A DNA stretch of 10,429 nucleotides, taken from assembly GCA_036257895.1 (NCBI GenBank), contig DATAES010000124.1, positions 1 through 10,429 on the forward strand. Reading direction: 5' to 3'. A program made the position numbers and the translations under genes. The stretch is from DATAES01 sp036257895. GTDB lineage: Bacteria > Actinomycetota > Acidimicrobiia > Acidimicrobiales > JACDCH01. Below, piece after piece: positions 1-5,761 of this stretch (its first letter is position 1; each line of letters opens with the position of its first letter). The notes under the pieces were generated by a model. The model worked only from the letters and a program-made list of their open reading frames with translations, searched no databases and was not told where the DNA came from.

Positions 1-236
1 CCGCGCGAGGCGGGAACATGCGCCGCACCAGCAGAAGAACTCGGCCAGTACACATTCGCGCACCGGCGGTGTCGACAGCAGCAGGTCGTATACACCGCCG
101 ATGCGGATGCGGGTCACGACCGAGCCGAGCCGATCGGAGGACGACCACCGGGGCGATATACCGGGACGTGACCAGACGAGGCCCTGGTCGGGCAAACGGC
201 CCGCGGATCGCCTCGTCGAATGAACGGCAGGTCAGC

Positions 237-443
237 ATGACAGAGCACGGCGAACACGATCACACTGAACACGAGCCTGGCGATGAACCGATCGAGGAAC
301 TGGCCGACGAGGCCATCGAAGACAACCCGGACGACCAGACCCGACGCGAGTCCTTCGAGCTGGAGCTGATGGAGGAGGGCCGCTCAAGGGAAGGCGCGGA
401 CATTGACCTCGAGGAGGAAAGCGAGCACCGCGACACGAAATGA
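237..443 (+). CDS. Small, highly acidic hypothetical protein (68 aa)
   Basis: I do not recognise a named family. The open frame extends upstream to base 18, but the stretch before 237 encodes an Arg-rich, low-information sequence typical of a GC-rich non-coding frame. From the ATG at 237 the composition changes sharply to Glu/Asp-rich, with a His/Glu-rich start (MTEHGEHDHTEHEPGDEP) and the acidic run DIDLEEESEH near the end. A purine-rich GGCAGG lies just upstream. There is no signal peptide, membrane segment or cysteine. Such short acidic proteins are often disordered or act as small stress-associated proteins, but no function can be assigned. The gene is convergent with the PAP2 phosphatase gene. 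The composition shift is the main reason for calling it real and for choosing this start. Confidence 0.6.
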   Translation: MTEHGEHDHTEHEPGDEPIEELADEAIEDNPDDQTRRESFELELMEEGRSREGADIDLEEESEHRDTK

Positions 444-450
444 GGGGACC

Positions 451-479
451 CGGCTGCGATGTTCCGCCTATGGCAGCCG
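451..479. terminator. Candidate bidirectional hairpin between convergent genes
   Basis: CGGCTGC (451-457) and GCAGCCG (473-479) are perfect 7-bp inverted arms around a 15-nt loop. They lie between the convergent stops of the acidic-protein gene (443) and the PAP2 gene (553). The position suits a shared terminator. No T-tract follows on either strand and the loop is long, so this could be chance in GC-rich DNA. Confidence 0.3.
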
Positions 480-552
480 CGACCGGCTGGTTCCCGTGTC
501 GCCTCGCCTCTCCGCAGTCGTCGTTTCCGCTGAACAGACGGTGTGACAAGGG

Positions 553-1143
553 TTAGCGATGTGAGAGCGGGCCGACGAACTGCGTTGTCTGGCGGACCAC
601 CGTGCCGACAGTCAAGCCAAGTACCGTGCCGGCCATCACGTCACTCGGGTAGTGCACGCCCGTGTGAACTCGGCTGTACCCCACGGCAGTTGCGAGCGCG
701 TACAAAGGAAGCGCGAGCCGAGGGAGGTCCACCGTCACCGCGGCCGCGAAGGCGAAAGCCGACGCGGTGTGGCCCGAAGGGAACGACCCCGAGGTCGGCA
801 TGCGAGTACCACGCGACGAGATGGCTTTCGACCGTCTCGGACGGCGGCGTGCGAATACGGGCTTCACGATCACGTTCGCGACGATCGAGGTTGCGCCCAC
901 GGCCGTGACTCCTCGGACGGCGGCGTGCCGGCCCCGGTGTCCTCCCAGGGTCGCGAGCGCGCCCGCAATGCAGATTGAGAGCACCGAGTAGTTGGCGGCC
1001 TTCGAAAGCCACCTCGTCGGCACGTCGAGCGTCGGAGTCGGCGTGTTCGCGATCGCGTCGTAGACGGCATGATCGAGCGAGTCGGCTTCCCCCATGAGGC
1101 GGCGAATGACATCGCTCTGACGGGCACGGTCAACAGTGGTCAT
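553..1143 (-). CDS. PAP2-superfamily membrane phosphatase (196 aa)
   Basis: This is a type 2 phosphatidic acid phosphatase family protein. Members remove phosphate from lipid phosphates (phosphatidate, undecaprenyl-PP, decaprenylphosphoryl sugars) at the membrane. All three signature motifs are visible: K94-x6-R101-P102, P122-S123-G124-H125, and S157-R158-x5-H164-x3-D168. The catalytic His pair (H125, H164) and Asp168 are therefore intact. Hydrophobic segments at about 53-67, 82-95, 127-137, 143-156 and 168-185 fit a multi-pass protein with the active site at one membrane face. The N-terminal 45 residues are soluble and contain an early acidic helix. The start is ATG with a modest GCAGG upstream. 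The gene is monocistronic or last in its group, being followed by the convergent acidic-protein gene. The substrate cannot be told; a phospholipid or polyprenyl-phosphate is the usual guess. Confidence 0.9.
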   Translation of the reverse strand: MTTVDRARQSDVIRRLMGEADSLDHAVYDAIANTPTPTLDVPTRWLSKAANYSVLSICIAGALATLGGHRGRHAAVRGVTAVGATSIVANVIVKPVFARRRPRRSKAISSRGTRMPTSGSFPSGHTASAFAFAAAVTVDLPRLALPLYALATAVGYSRVHTGVHYPSDVMAGTVLGLTVGTVVRQTTQFVGPLSHR

Positions 1144-1543
1144 GTGTTGCCTGCGATTCCGTGGTCGCGAATGCCACTAGGTGTGCTGCTGACGTTGGCC
1201 GTTTACGCCCGGGCTCTGGTTCGTTGTCGTAGTCGTTCGCAGGGGGTCTGTCCATCGAGGCCGCCGTGGGATCGGTGGAAGTGATAGAAGTCCTCTCGCC
1301 GTTGGAGCCTGTCGTTGAAGAAGTCTCGCGTTCGGAATCTCCAGTCTCATCCTGTCCTTTCTCGATGCGAGAGCGGGAGCCCAGGAAAGCCGTGCGATGA
1401 CCGAGTGTGCGCGTGGGCGACCGCGACGGATCGGGTTGGGTCCTTGTGTCGACTCGCTGACCGCGGCCGGCGCGGCTGTACTGTCGACATTCTGACGGGC
1501 TGGGTCGTCGCGAAAGCCTCGCCGATCAATCACTCCCGACTCG
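1144..1543. other. 400-nt intergenic region with no supported gene
   Basis: This lies between the PAP2 start and the stop of the cysteine-cluster protein gene, both on the minus strand. Frames cross it on both strands, but none has the strong third-position G/C bias of the neighbours, a good ribosome site, or a recognisable protein. A short plus-strand frame (GTG at 1281 to stop at 1400, about 39 codons) has intermediate codon bias and cannot be supported. The region presumably carries the PAP2 promoter; no clear -35/-10 was found. Confidence 0.5.
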
Positions 1544-1918
1544 TCACCAGTAGCCCCACTCAGACCGCTTATCGCAATAGTCGCAGCGCGGATCCCGCGT
1601 ACACGTGGCGCCATCGATGATCCGACCCAGTTCGACCCAAACCGAAGTGTCGGATGGCACCGGCACCACCCCCAGTTTGAGCGTCAGCGGCCGCAGCGTC
1701 TCGAGCGCGCAGTCGACAGGGTCGGCGACCGCAGCCCGCATCTGTTCCAGCGCCGCCCAATCCAAACGCTGACTCTGCTCTGCCAGACGCCGGGCGTTTC
1801 GTGCCGCAAGCTCCTCCGAGCTCGGATCTGGCGCAAACAAGCGGTCGAAGACCTCCTGCGCCGTGCGTCGGTTTCGAGCCACACGGTCGTCGCCGTCGCC
1901 ACCGACGTCACCAGTCAT
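1544..1918 (-). CDS. Hypothetical protein with C-terminal cysteine cluster (124 aa)
   Basis: I do not recognise the family by name. The ATG at 1918 is preceded by a strong ribosome site (GGAGG, bases 1927-1931 on the complement, 8 nt spacing), which supports both the gene and the start. Residues 11-65 are charged and predicted helical. After C70 a more compact segment follows (about 70-104, with a VWVELGRIIDG stretch). The protein ends in C106-x5-C112-x2-C115 followed by an aromatic tail (WGYW). The Cys spacing could bind zinc or another metal or form a redox pair; that is inference. There is no membrane segment. The gene sits 78 nt downstream of the universal stress protein gene on the same strand, so it may be co-transcribed with it, but its own good ribosome site allows independent translation. 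Confidence 0.7.
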   Translation of the reverse strand: MTGDVGGDGDDRVARNRRTAQEVFDRLFAPDPSSEELAARNARRLAEQSQRLDWAALEQMRAAVADPVDCALETLRPLTLKLGVVPVPSDTSVWVELGRIIDGATCTRDPRCDYCDKRSEWGYW

Positions 1919-1996
1919 GAGTTTCTCCTCCCTGCGAAGCGTCCGAGCAACCCACGCCTTGTCGAATCCAAGGAAGACGTGCGTGGCGGCGCTCGG

Positions 1997-2818
1997 TCAT
2001 TCGTTCCGGTTGACGATGAGCACCGGCACGGTGGCGTTCGCGAGGACGCGACGCGCGACGCCACCGTGGACGTGCGGCCGGTGCATACGGCCACCGCCGA
2101 GCACCAGAAGTAGGGCCGGCCGATCGGCGAGGTGCTGTTCGAGCCCCGGTGCCGGCCCGATCGGATCGCCGATCGCGACCGTCTCGACACCCTGGAGTCC
2201 GACGTCGCTGACGCGCTCCGCCATGGCGCTGAGATAGGTATCGGGATCGCCGGGTGGTCCGTGGAGACGCGTGTAGTGCTCTGGTCGCCGCACGTCGGAG
2301 AGCACCGGCTCGTACACCGTGACAATACGGAGCCGGGTACGGAGTTGGGATGCCCAGGCAGCCGCAACGGCAAGCAGGGGTTCGGCGTTGCCCACGCCGT
2401 CGAGTGCGACGACGACGTCATCGGCCAACGACTCGACGGACGCATCCGAGCCGACGGCGATGACCGGGTGCGTTGCGCGTTCGATCACCTCCGAACCGAC
2501 GGAGTGCATCAGAGCGGTGACGGGCTGCGGTCGATCGTGCGTCGCAAGACACAGCACACTGCCGTCAGCCACCGTCTTCGCGAGCAGGATCTTGGCCGGG
2601 TCGGGATCGATAAGGAAGTCGATGCCGGCGCGATCCAGCCCGTCGAGATTCGTGTCCTCGAAGACTGCCTTGTACGTCCATTCCAGTTCGGCGTCATTTC
2701 TTGCAATCGCGACGGCCCGAACATTCGCGCCACCTCTGCGCGCCAGCGTCATGCCGATTGGAACCGCACGCGCCGCGAACTCCGATCCGTCTAGTGCGAT
2801 GACGATGGTGCGGAACAT
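1997..2818 (-). CDS. Tandem-domain universal stress protein (273 aa)
   Basis: Two UspA domains in one chain, the usual actinobacterial architecture of roughly 270-300 aa. Domain 1 (about 1-124) opens with the MFRTIVIALDGSEFAARAV strand-loop-helix and ends in THPVIAVGSD. Domain 2 (about 133-273) opens with DDVVVALDGVGNAEPLLAVA and ends in TVPVLIVN. USPs are cytosolic, dimerising proteins that often bind ATP and are induced in hypoxia, stationary phase or other stress. The ATP loop G-x2-G-x9-G-(S/T) is degenerate: domain 2 has GGGRMHRPHVHGG without the full spacing, and domain 1 has no clear loop, so ATP binding is uncertain. The frame is open further upstream, but the ATG at 2818 matches the domain start and has GGAGG 6 nt before it. 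It follows the coiled-coil gene by 87 nt on the same strand. Confidence 0.92.
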   Translation of the reverse strand: MFRTIVIALDGSEFAARAVPIGMTLARRGGANVRAVAIARNDAELEWTYKAVFEDTNLDGLDRAGIDFLIDPDPAKILLAKTVADGSVLCLATHDRPQPVTALMHSVGSEVIERATHPVIAVGSDASVESLADDVVVALDGVGNAEPLLAVAAAWASQLRTRLRIVTVYEPVLSDVRRPEHYTRLHGPPGDPDTYLSAMAERVSDVGLQGVETVAIGDPIGPAPGLEQHLADRPALLLVLGGGRMHRPHVHGGVARRVLANATVPVLIVNRNE

Positions 2819-2824
2819 GTCGAG

Positions 2825-2829
2825 CCTCC
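2825..2829 (-). promoter_or_regulatory. Ribosome binding site deciding the USP start
   Basis: GGAGG on the minus strand lies 6 nt upstream of the ATG at 2818. It fixes that start over an upstream in-frame start at 2875 that would add 19 residues unlike a USP. Confidence 0.8.
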
Positions 2830-2905
2830 GATTCCTCCGGCCCAACCTTCGGTCGAGCCACGAGCACGACACCACCCGTGCTATGCGGGCAGGCCAGGTT
2901 CAGCC

Positions 2906-3334
2906 CTAGCCGGACACAGCCATCTCGTCTGCGTTCGCACGGGCAAGGACCGCGTCGGAGACGGCGTATTCAGCCTGGTCGAGCGCGAACAGGGCAAGGT
3001 CGATGGCGCCGACCGCCACGTCTTCGGCTACTTCAGCGTCGCGCTGCGCCCGTTTGATGTTCCGCTCAGTCCGCCGCTCATCGGCCGCGGCGCGAACCTT
3101 GGCGAGCCACTGGTCCATCGATGCGCCCAACTCGCCCCAGGCGACCTTCGTCTCTGCTTGGACGGCAGCCATATCCTCCTTGGCCTCCGCCTTACTTTCG
3201 GAGATCGCGGTCTTCAGCGCGGTCCGATCCGCCTCGAGCTGGTTTCGATCTCGCTCTTTGGCGGCTGCCACAAAGTCCTCGGTCTTTTTCGCCCGAGCGG
3301 CAAGTTCGGTCAACTGCTCAGACAGCGCCTTCAT
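2906..3334 (-). CDS. Alanine/glutamate-rich coiled-coil protein (142 aa)
   Basis: No named function is recognised. The protein is almost wholly helical and rich in Ala, Glu, Lys, Asp and Arg. Heptad-like spacing of Leu/Ala/Val runs through about residues 3-65 and 76-135, around a short break near AWGELGASM (65-73). It has no signal peptide, Cys or clear membrane helix. The C-terminal segment GAIDLALFALDQAEYAV is amphipathic to hydrophobic and could mediate self-association. The ATG at 3334 is chosen because AGGGGGA sits 6 nt upstream; a TTG two codons earlier abuts that site and is unlikely. It is the first minus-strand gene from the 222-nt divergent region shared with the DUF1003 gene and precedes the USP gene, so it may belong to one stress-responsive transcription unit. 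A structural or membrane-associated role is only a guess. Confidence 0.75.
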   Translation of the reverse strand: MKALSEQLTELAARAKKTEDFVAAAKERDRNQLEADRTALKTAISESKAEAKEDMAAVQAETKVAWGELGASMDQWLAKVRAAADERRTERNIKRAQRDAEVAEDVAVGAIDLALFALDQAEYAVSDAVLARANADEMAVSG

Positions 3335-3556
3335 GAACAATCCCCCTGTTCGTTAGCGCACCGAGAGCTATCTCCGACGACGAGCATCCAACGCGCCTCT
3401 CGCACGTCCCACGGCGTGCTCTCCCTACCGATCAAGCGTGGTCGTGCACGAGCGGTCCAGGCAGAGTCGAAGGTCCCGAGTCACGTCACTGAACGGCCCA
3501 TGTATTCGCTCGTGCAGCCCGCCATTCTGGTGATGCTGCCGGCAAGGAGGACGAAC
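3335..3556. promoter_or_regulatory. Divergent intergenic region between coiled-coil and DUF1003 genes
   Basis: Two genes diverge from these 222 nt, so it must hold both start regions. The AGGGGGA ribosome site for the left gene is next to 3335-3347, and AAGGAGG for the right gene is at 3544-3550. I searched by eye for stress-sigma (GTTT...GGGTA) and housekeeping promoter patterns and found none convincing. Confidence 0.5.
3544..3550 (+). promoter_or_regulatory. Strong ribosome binding site for the DUF1003 gene
   Basis: AAGGAGG lies 6 nt before the ATG at 3557. It rules out the upstream in-frame starts (for example the ATG at 3500), which would add residues unlike the family. Confidence 0.85.
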
Positions 3557-3964
3557 ATGACCCGCCTCGACCAGTCGCAGGAGCACAGTCCTGTCGTTGT
3601 CGCCCACCAGGCTCAACGTGCTACGGAGTTCCAGTTGCGTATCGCCGACAAGATCACGGCGTTCGCGGGCTCGATGAACTTCGTCTACATCCACGCCATC
3701 GTCTTCGCGGCATGGATGCTGTTCCTCGAGTCCAACCCATCGCCGACGCTCACCCTGGTCGTGTCGCTCGAAGCGATCTTCTTGTCGACGTTCGTGTTGA
3801 TTGGCCAGAACCGTCAGTCGGCCTTCCAGCAAGCGAAGGCGGATCACGACTTCCACGCAGCGGAACAAGAGCTCGATACGAATACTGAACTGACGCGCGC
3901 CTTTCACGAGCTCACCACCGAGATCCATCACCGCGTCGTCTCTGGGTCCGAGAGTGCGAACTAG
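3557..3964 (+). CDS. DUF1003 two-helix membrane protein (135 aa)
   Basis: Matches the DUF1003 family of small bacterial inner-membrane proteins of unknown biochemical role. Family hallmarks are all present: DKITAFAGSMNFVYIH (31-46), a first membrane helix through about 42-57 ending in W53, a short loop with N60-P61, and SLEAIFLSTFVLIGQNRQS (70-88) forming the second helix and the conserved QNRQS exit. The C-terminal tail (about 89-135) is charged and helical, likely cytoplasmic, with many Glu, His and Asp residues. The length is on the short side of the usual range, with few residues before the family core. The gene is divergent from the coiled-coil/USP genes and convergent with whatever lies at 3965-4326. 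Genes of this family often sit among stress genes, which fits here; any role in ion homeostasis is speculation. Confidence 0.88.
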   Translation: MTRLDQSQEHSPVVVAHQAQRATEFQLRIADKITAFAGSMNFVYIHAIVFAAWMLFLESNPSPTLTLVVSLEAIFLSTFVLIGQNRQSAFQQAKADHDFHAAEQELDTNTELTRAFHELTTEIHHRVVSGSESAN

Positions 3965-4257
3965 AGCAGCCCGGCGACTCAACCGCGATGGCGCCCGCGA
4001 ACGGGGAAGGACGCCCGAAGTGACGCTCAAGTGGTTCCGCGGCCGGATTGCCGAGGGTCAGACCACCGGTGAGGATCAGTGTTGCCTCGGCGAAGCTGAC
4101 TCCGCTGGGGTCGGGTCCGAAGAGCCGCGCTCGTGCGCGCCGGCGCTCGACCGTCGTCTTCGGCGCACGTCCTCTGCAGCTGGTCGACGGCGTACGCCAC
4201 GTCGGGAGACGTGACGGCACCGCCAGCCACTTCGGCGGTGACAACGGCGACGTCCAT
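3912..4257 (-). pseudogene. Possible decayed gene (ORF X), frame-shifted
   Basis: The 362 nt between the DUF1003 stop and the PPOX stop hold no intact gene that I can name. On the minus strand, the frame from ATG 4257 (MDVAVVTAEVAGGAVTSPDV and on, to about codon 35) has very high third-position G/C. Around 4150 that bias passes to the next frame (LFGPDPSGVSFAEA and on, towards the stop at 3912), as if one indel broke a single gene. The pieces are not recognised as a family. No Shine-Dalgarno is seen before the ATG. The first 8 codons and 9 nt upstream are part of the 32-nt repeat found again at 10067-10098. The last 53 nt are antisense to the DUF1003 3' end. It may equally be non-coding DNA in which GC bias gives false frames, or a sequencing indel in a real gene. 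Confidence 0.3.
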
Positions 4258-4266
4258 TGGTGTTCG
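4235..4266 (+). repeat. 32-nt direct repeat, copy 1
   Basis: Reads GCGGTGACAACGG, then C, then GACGTCCATTGGTGTTCG. It is identical to 10067-10098 except for C at 4248 versus A at 10080, and both copies have the same orientation. It includes a GACGTC palindrome and CCATTGG. On the minus strand it contains ATGGACGTC, the possible start of ORF X. It lies 60 nt beyond the PPOX gene stop. Confidence 0.9.
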
Positions 4267-4275
4267 ACCTGGAGC

Positions 4276-4291
4276 CTGAACGTTTGTTCAG
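4276..4291. promoter_or_regulatory. Perfect inverted repeat CTGAAC-N4-GTTCAG; operator or terminator
   Basis: Six-bp perfect arms around GTTT. The GAAC-N4-GTTC core is that of Gram-positive/actinobacterial LexA (SOS) boxes, whose consensus is CGAAC-N4-GTTCG; here the flanks are T/A instead of C/G, so it is one step off. It lies 18 nt upstream of the minus-strand ATG of ORF X and 35 nt downstream of the PPOX stop. It could therefore be an operator for ORF X or the terminator hairpin of the catabolic operon. No T-tract follows. Confidence 0.35.
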
Positions 4292-4326
4292 CTTGGGTGT
4301 TCGGTTCGCCTGGCCAGCTCGCCTGG

Positions 4327-4881
4327 TCACGCCGGGTCGGGAGCGTCCCAGGGGACGGTGCCGGAGATCCAGTGCGTGAGCGGTTCCGTTTGGTCGTTGC
4401 GGTGCAGGTGACGAGGTGGCTGCGCGAAGGTCGCGTACGGCCTGCAGCGCAGCACGACCCGTTGCTCTTCCTCGGCCATGGCCTGCACGATCGGCCGTGC
4501 GTCGTCGCCGAGTGGCTCGCCCGACATGCGGCCGCCGACGGCCATCATGACCTCGACGACCAGGCTGGGGTCACGGTCGACCTCGGCGCCGGCGTAGACC
4601 TGCAGGTAAGTGAACGGCCAACGCTCGTCGAGGACGCACAGGCTGACCTTCGGATCCCGCGCCACCGCACGAACCTTGCTACGACCGGCCATCGTGGAGA
4701 TGAGAAGCTCGTCGGTGTCGGTGGGCACGTAGTACACGACCGACATCGCTGGCCCGTCGTGACGACGGCCGTACCCGAAGATGCACGTGCGGTGGGTCCG
4801 AACGAACGCGCGACGTTCGGAAGGGACCATGTCGCGGTCGGTCGGTGCGGTGAAGGGTTCCGGCGCGAGAGGCAGGAGCAC
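4327..4881 (-). CDS. PPOX-fold (pyridoxamine-phosphate-oxidase-like) flavin/F420 protein (184 aa)
   Basis: A split-barrel flavin-binding-fold protein of the pyridoxamine 5'-phosphate oxidase-like superfamily, in the group often annotated as PPOX class F420-dependent. Seen: an N-terminal helix (PSERRAFVRTHRTCIFGY, 20-37), the strand pair DGPAMSVVYYVPTDTDELL (42-60), STMAGRSKVRAVARDPKVSL (62-81, the usual cofactor-phosphate region), and TYLQVYAGAEV (91-101). The C-terminal part (about 107-184) is a helix followed by a further strand and tail. The cofactor (FMN, FAD or F420) cannot be decided by eye. The start used is GTG 4881, with GAAGG 6 nt upstream; ATG 4830 is an alternative that would still keep the whole fold. 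It is the last gene of the operon, 52 nt after the FAH gene, so it may reduce or protect a pathway intermediate; that is inference. Confidence 0.82.
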   Translation of the reverse strand: MLLPLAPEPFTAPTDRDMVPSERRAFVRTHRTCIFGYGRRHDGPAMSVVYYVPTDTDELLISTMAGRSKVRAVARDPKVSLCVLDERWPFTYLQVYAGAEVDRDPSLVVEVMMAVGGRMSGEPLGDDARPIVQAMAEEEQRVVLRCRPYATFAQPPRHLHRNDQTEPLTHWISGTVPWDAPDPA

Positions 4882-4933
4882 GGTCGACCTTCGCCTCAGG
4901 ACAGCCCGCAGCCGATCAGTCTGGATCGCATCG

Positions 4934-5761
4934 TCACACGCAGCGGTTGCGGATCGTGCCGATGCACTCGATCCAGCTTTCGAGCGTCTGGCCCTTGGCG
5001 AGGAAGCGTGGTGGGTTGCGCGTGGCGCCGATGCCCGCGGGGGTGCCGGTGAAAATCACGTCGCCTGGCAGGAGGGGCAGCACGGTGGACAGTTCGGCAA
5101 CGAGTCGGGGGACGCCGAAGATAAGGTCGTTGGTGCGGGCGTCCTGTACCTTCTCTCCGTCGACCGCGCAACCGAGCGCGAGATTGTCGGGGTCGGCGAG
5201 CTCGTCGTCGGTGGCGACCCATGGTCCCATGGGACCGAAGCCGCGCCGGGACTTGCCGAGGGAGAACTGCGCGCCGGCGGCGAACTGCAGCGTGCGGTCG
5301 CTGACGTCCTGACCGACGGTCACTCCGGCGACATGGGACCAGGCGTCGGCCTCGCCGATCCGGTCGGCCGCCGCGCCGATCACCGCGACGAGCTCCACCT
5401 CCCAGTCGATCGTGTCACCGGTGATCTCGACGTCGTCGAACGGGCCGGCGAGGGATGCCGGGAACTTCGTGAACGTGGCAGGTACGTCGGGCACGGCCAT
5501 GCCCGATTCTTCGGCATGGCTGCGGTAGTTGAGACCGATGGCGAACACCTGCCGGGGCGCGGGCACGGGGTTGCGCAGCTGCGCCTCGACGAGCGGCCCG
5601 GTGGGCGTGGTGACGCCGGCGGCGAAGTCGACGAAGGTCGCCCAGTCGTCGTAGAGGGGCATGAGGTCGGGACCGAACCGGCCGCCTGACGCGGACTCGA
5701 CGTCCGCGATCCCCTCGCCGAGGACGAGCGCGGCACGACCGTTGTGGTTGGCGAGCTTCAT
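4934..5761 (-). CDS. Fumarylacetoacetate hydrolase (FAH)-family protein (275 aa)
   Basis: A cytosolic metal-dependent enzyme of the FAH superfamily, whose members hydrolyse, hydrate or decarboxylate ring-cleavage products (FAHD1, HpcE and MhpD-like activities). The N-terminal about 60 residues form the small domain; the catalytic core begins at VFAIGLNYRSHAEE (72-85) with candidate catalytic H82 and E85. The metal ligands E121, E123 (DWEVEL) and D152 (GQDVSDR) are present, as are K170 and the LLPGDVIFTGTPAGIG signature (230-245). The frame is open far upstream (to 6385), but ATG 5761 is fixed by AAGGAG 7 nt before it and by the 4-nt ATGA overlap with the monooxygenase stop. It probably processes the product of the extradiol dioxygenase. 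Operons of the MhpA type more often carry an alpha/beta-fold C-C hydrolase at this step; here the FAH fold takes that place, so whether it acts as C-C hydrolase, hydratase or decarboxylase is open. Confidence 0.92.
   Translation of the reverse strand: MKLANHNGRAALVLGEGIADVESASGGRFGPDLMPLYDDWATFVDFAAGVTTPTGPLVEAQLRNPVPAPRQVFAIGLNYRSHAEESGMAVPDVPATFTKFPASLAGPFDDVEITGDTIDWEVELVAVIGAAADRIGEADAWSHVAGVTVGQDVSDRTLQFAAGAQFSLGKSRRGFGPMGPWVATDDELADPDNLALGCAVDGEKVQDARTNDLIFGVPRLVAELSTVLPLLPGDVIFTGTPAGIGATRNPPRFLAKGQTLESWIECIGTIRNRCV

Noticed and set aside
1281..1400. Short plus-strand frame (about 39 codons) beginning at a GTG
   Set aside because: Only intermediate codon bias and no proper Shine-Dalgarno spacing; cannot be told from chance.
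1177..1614. 145-aa minus-strand open frame over the intergenic region
   Set aside because: Mixed third-position base use, no ribosome site, no recognisable fold, and it overlaps the start of the well-supported intergenic boundary and the 3' end of the cysteine-cluster gene.
2132..2794. 220-aa plus-strand open frame
   Set aside because: Antisense to the universal stress protein gene and without any family features.
3410..3419. CGTCCCACGGCG shared with the region near 6525-6536
   Set aside because: Short match, one copy inside the monooxygenase coding sequence; consistent with chance in GC-rich DNA.
4048..5052. 334-aa plus-strand open frame
   Set aside because: It is antisense to the PPOX gene and FAH 3' end, which have clear family motifs; the translation has no recognisable domain. 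Long antisense frames are common at this GC content.
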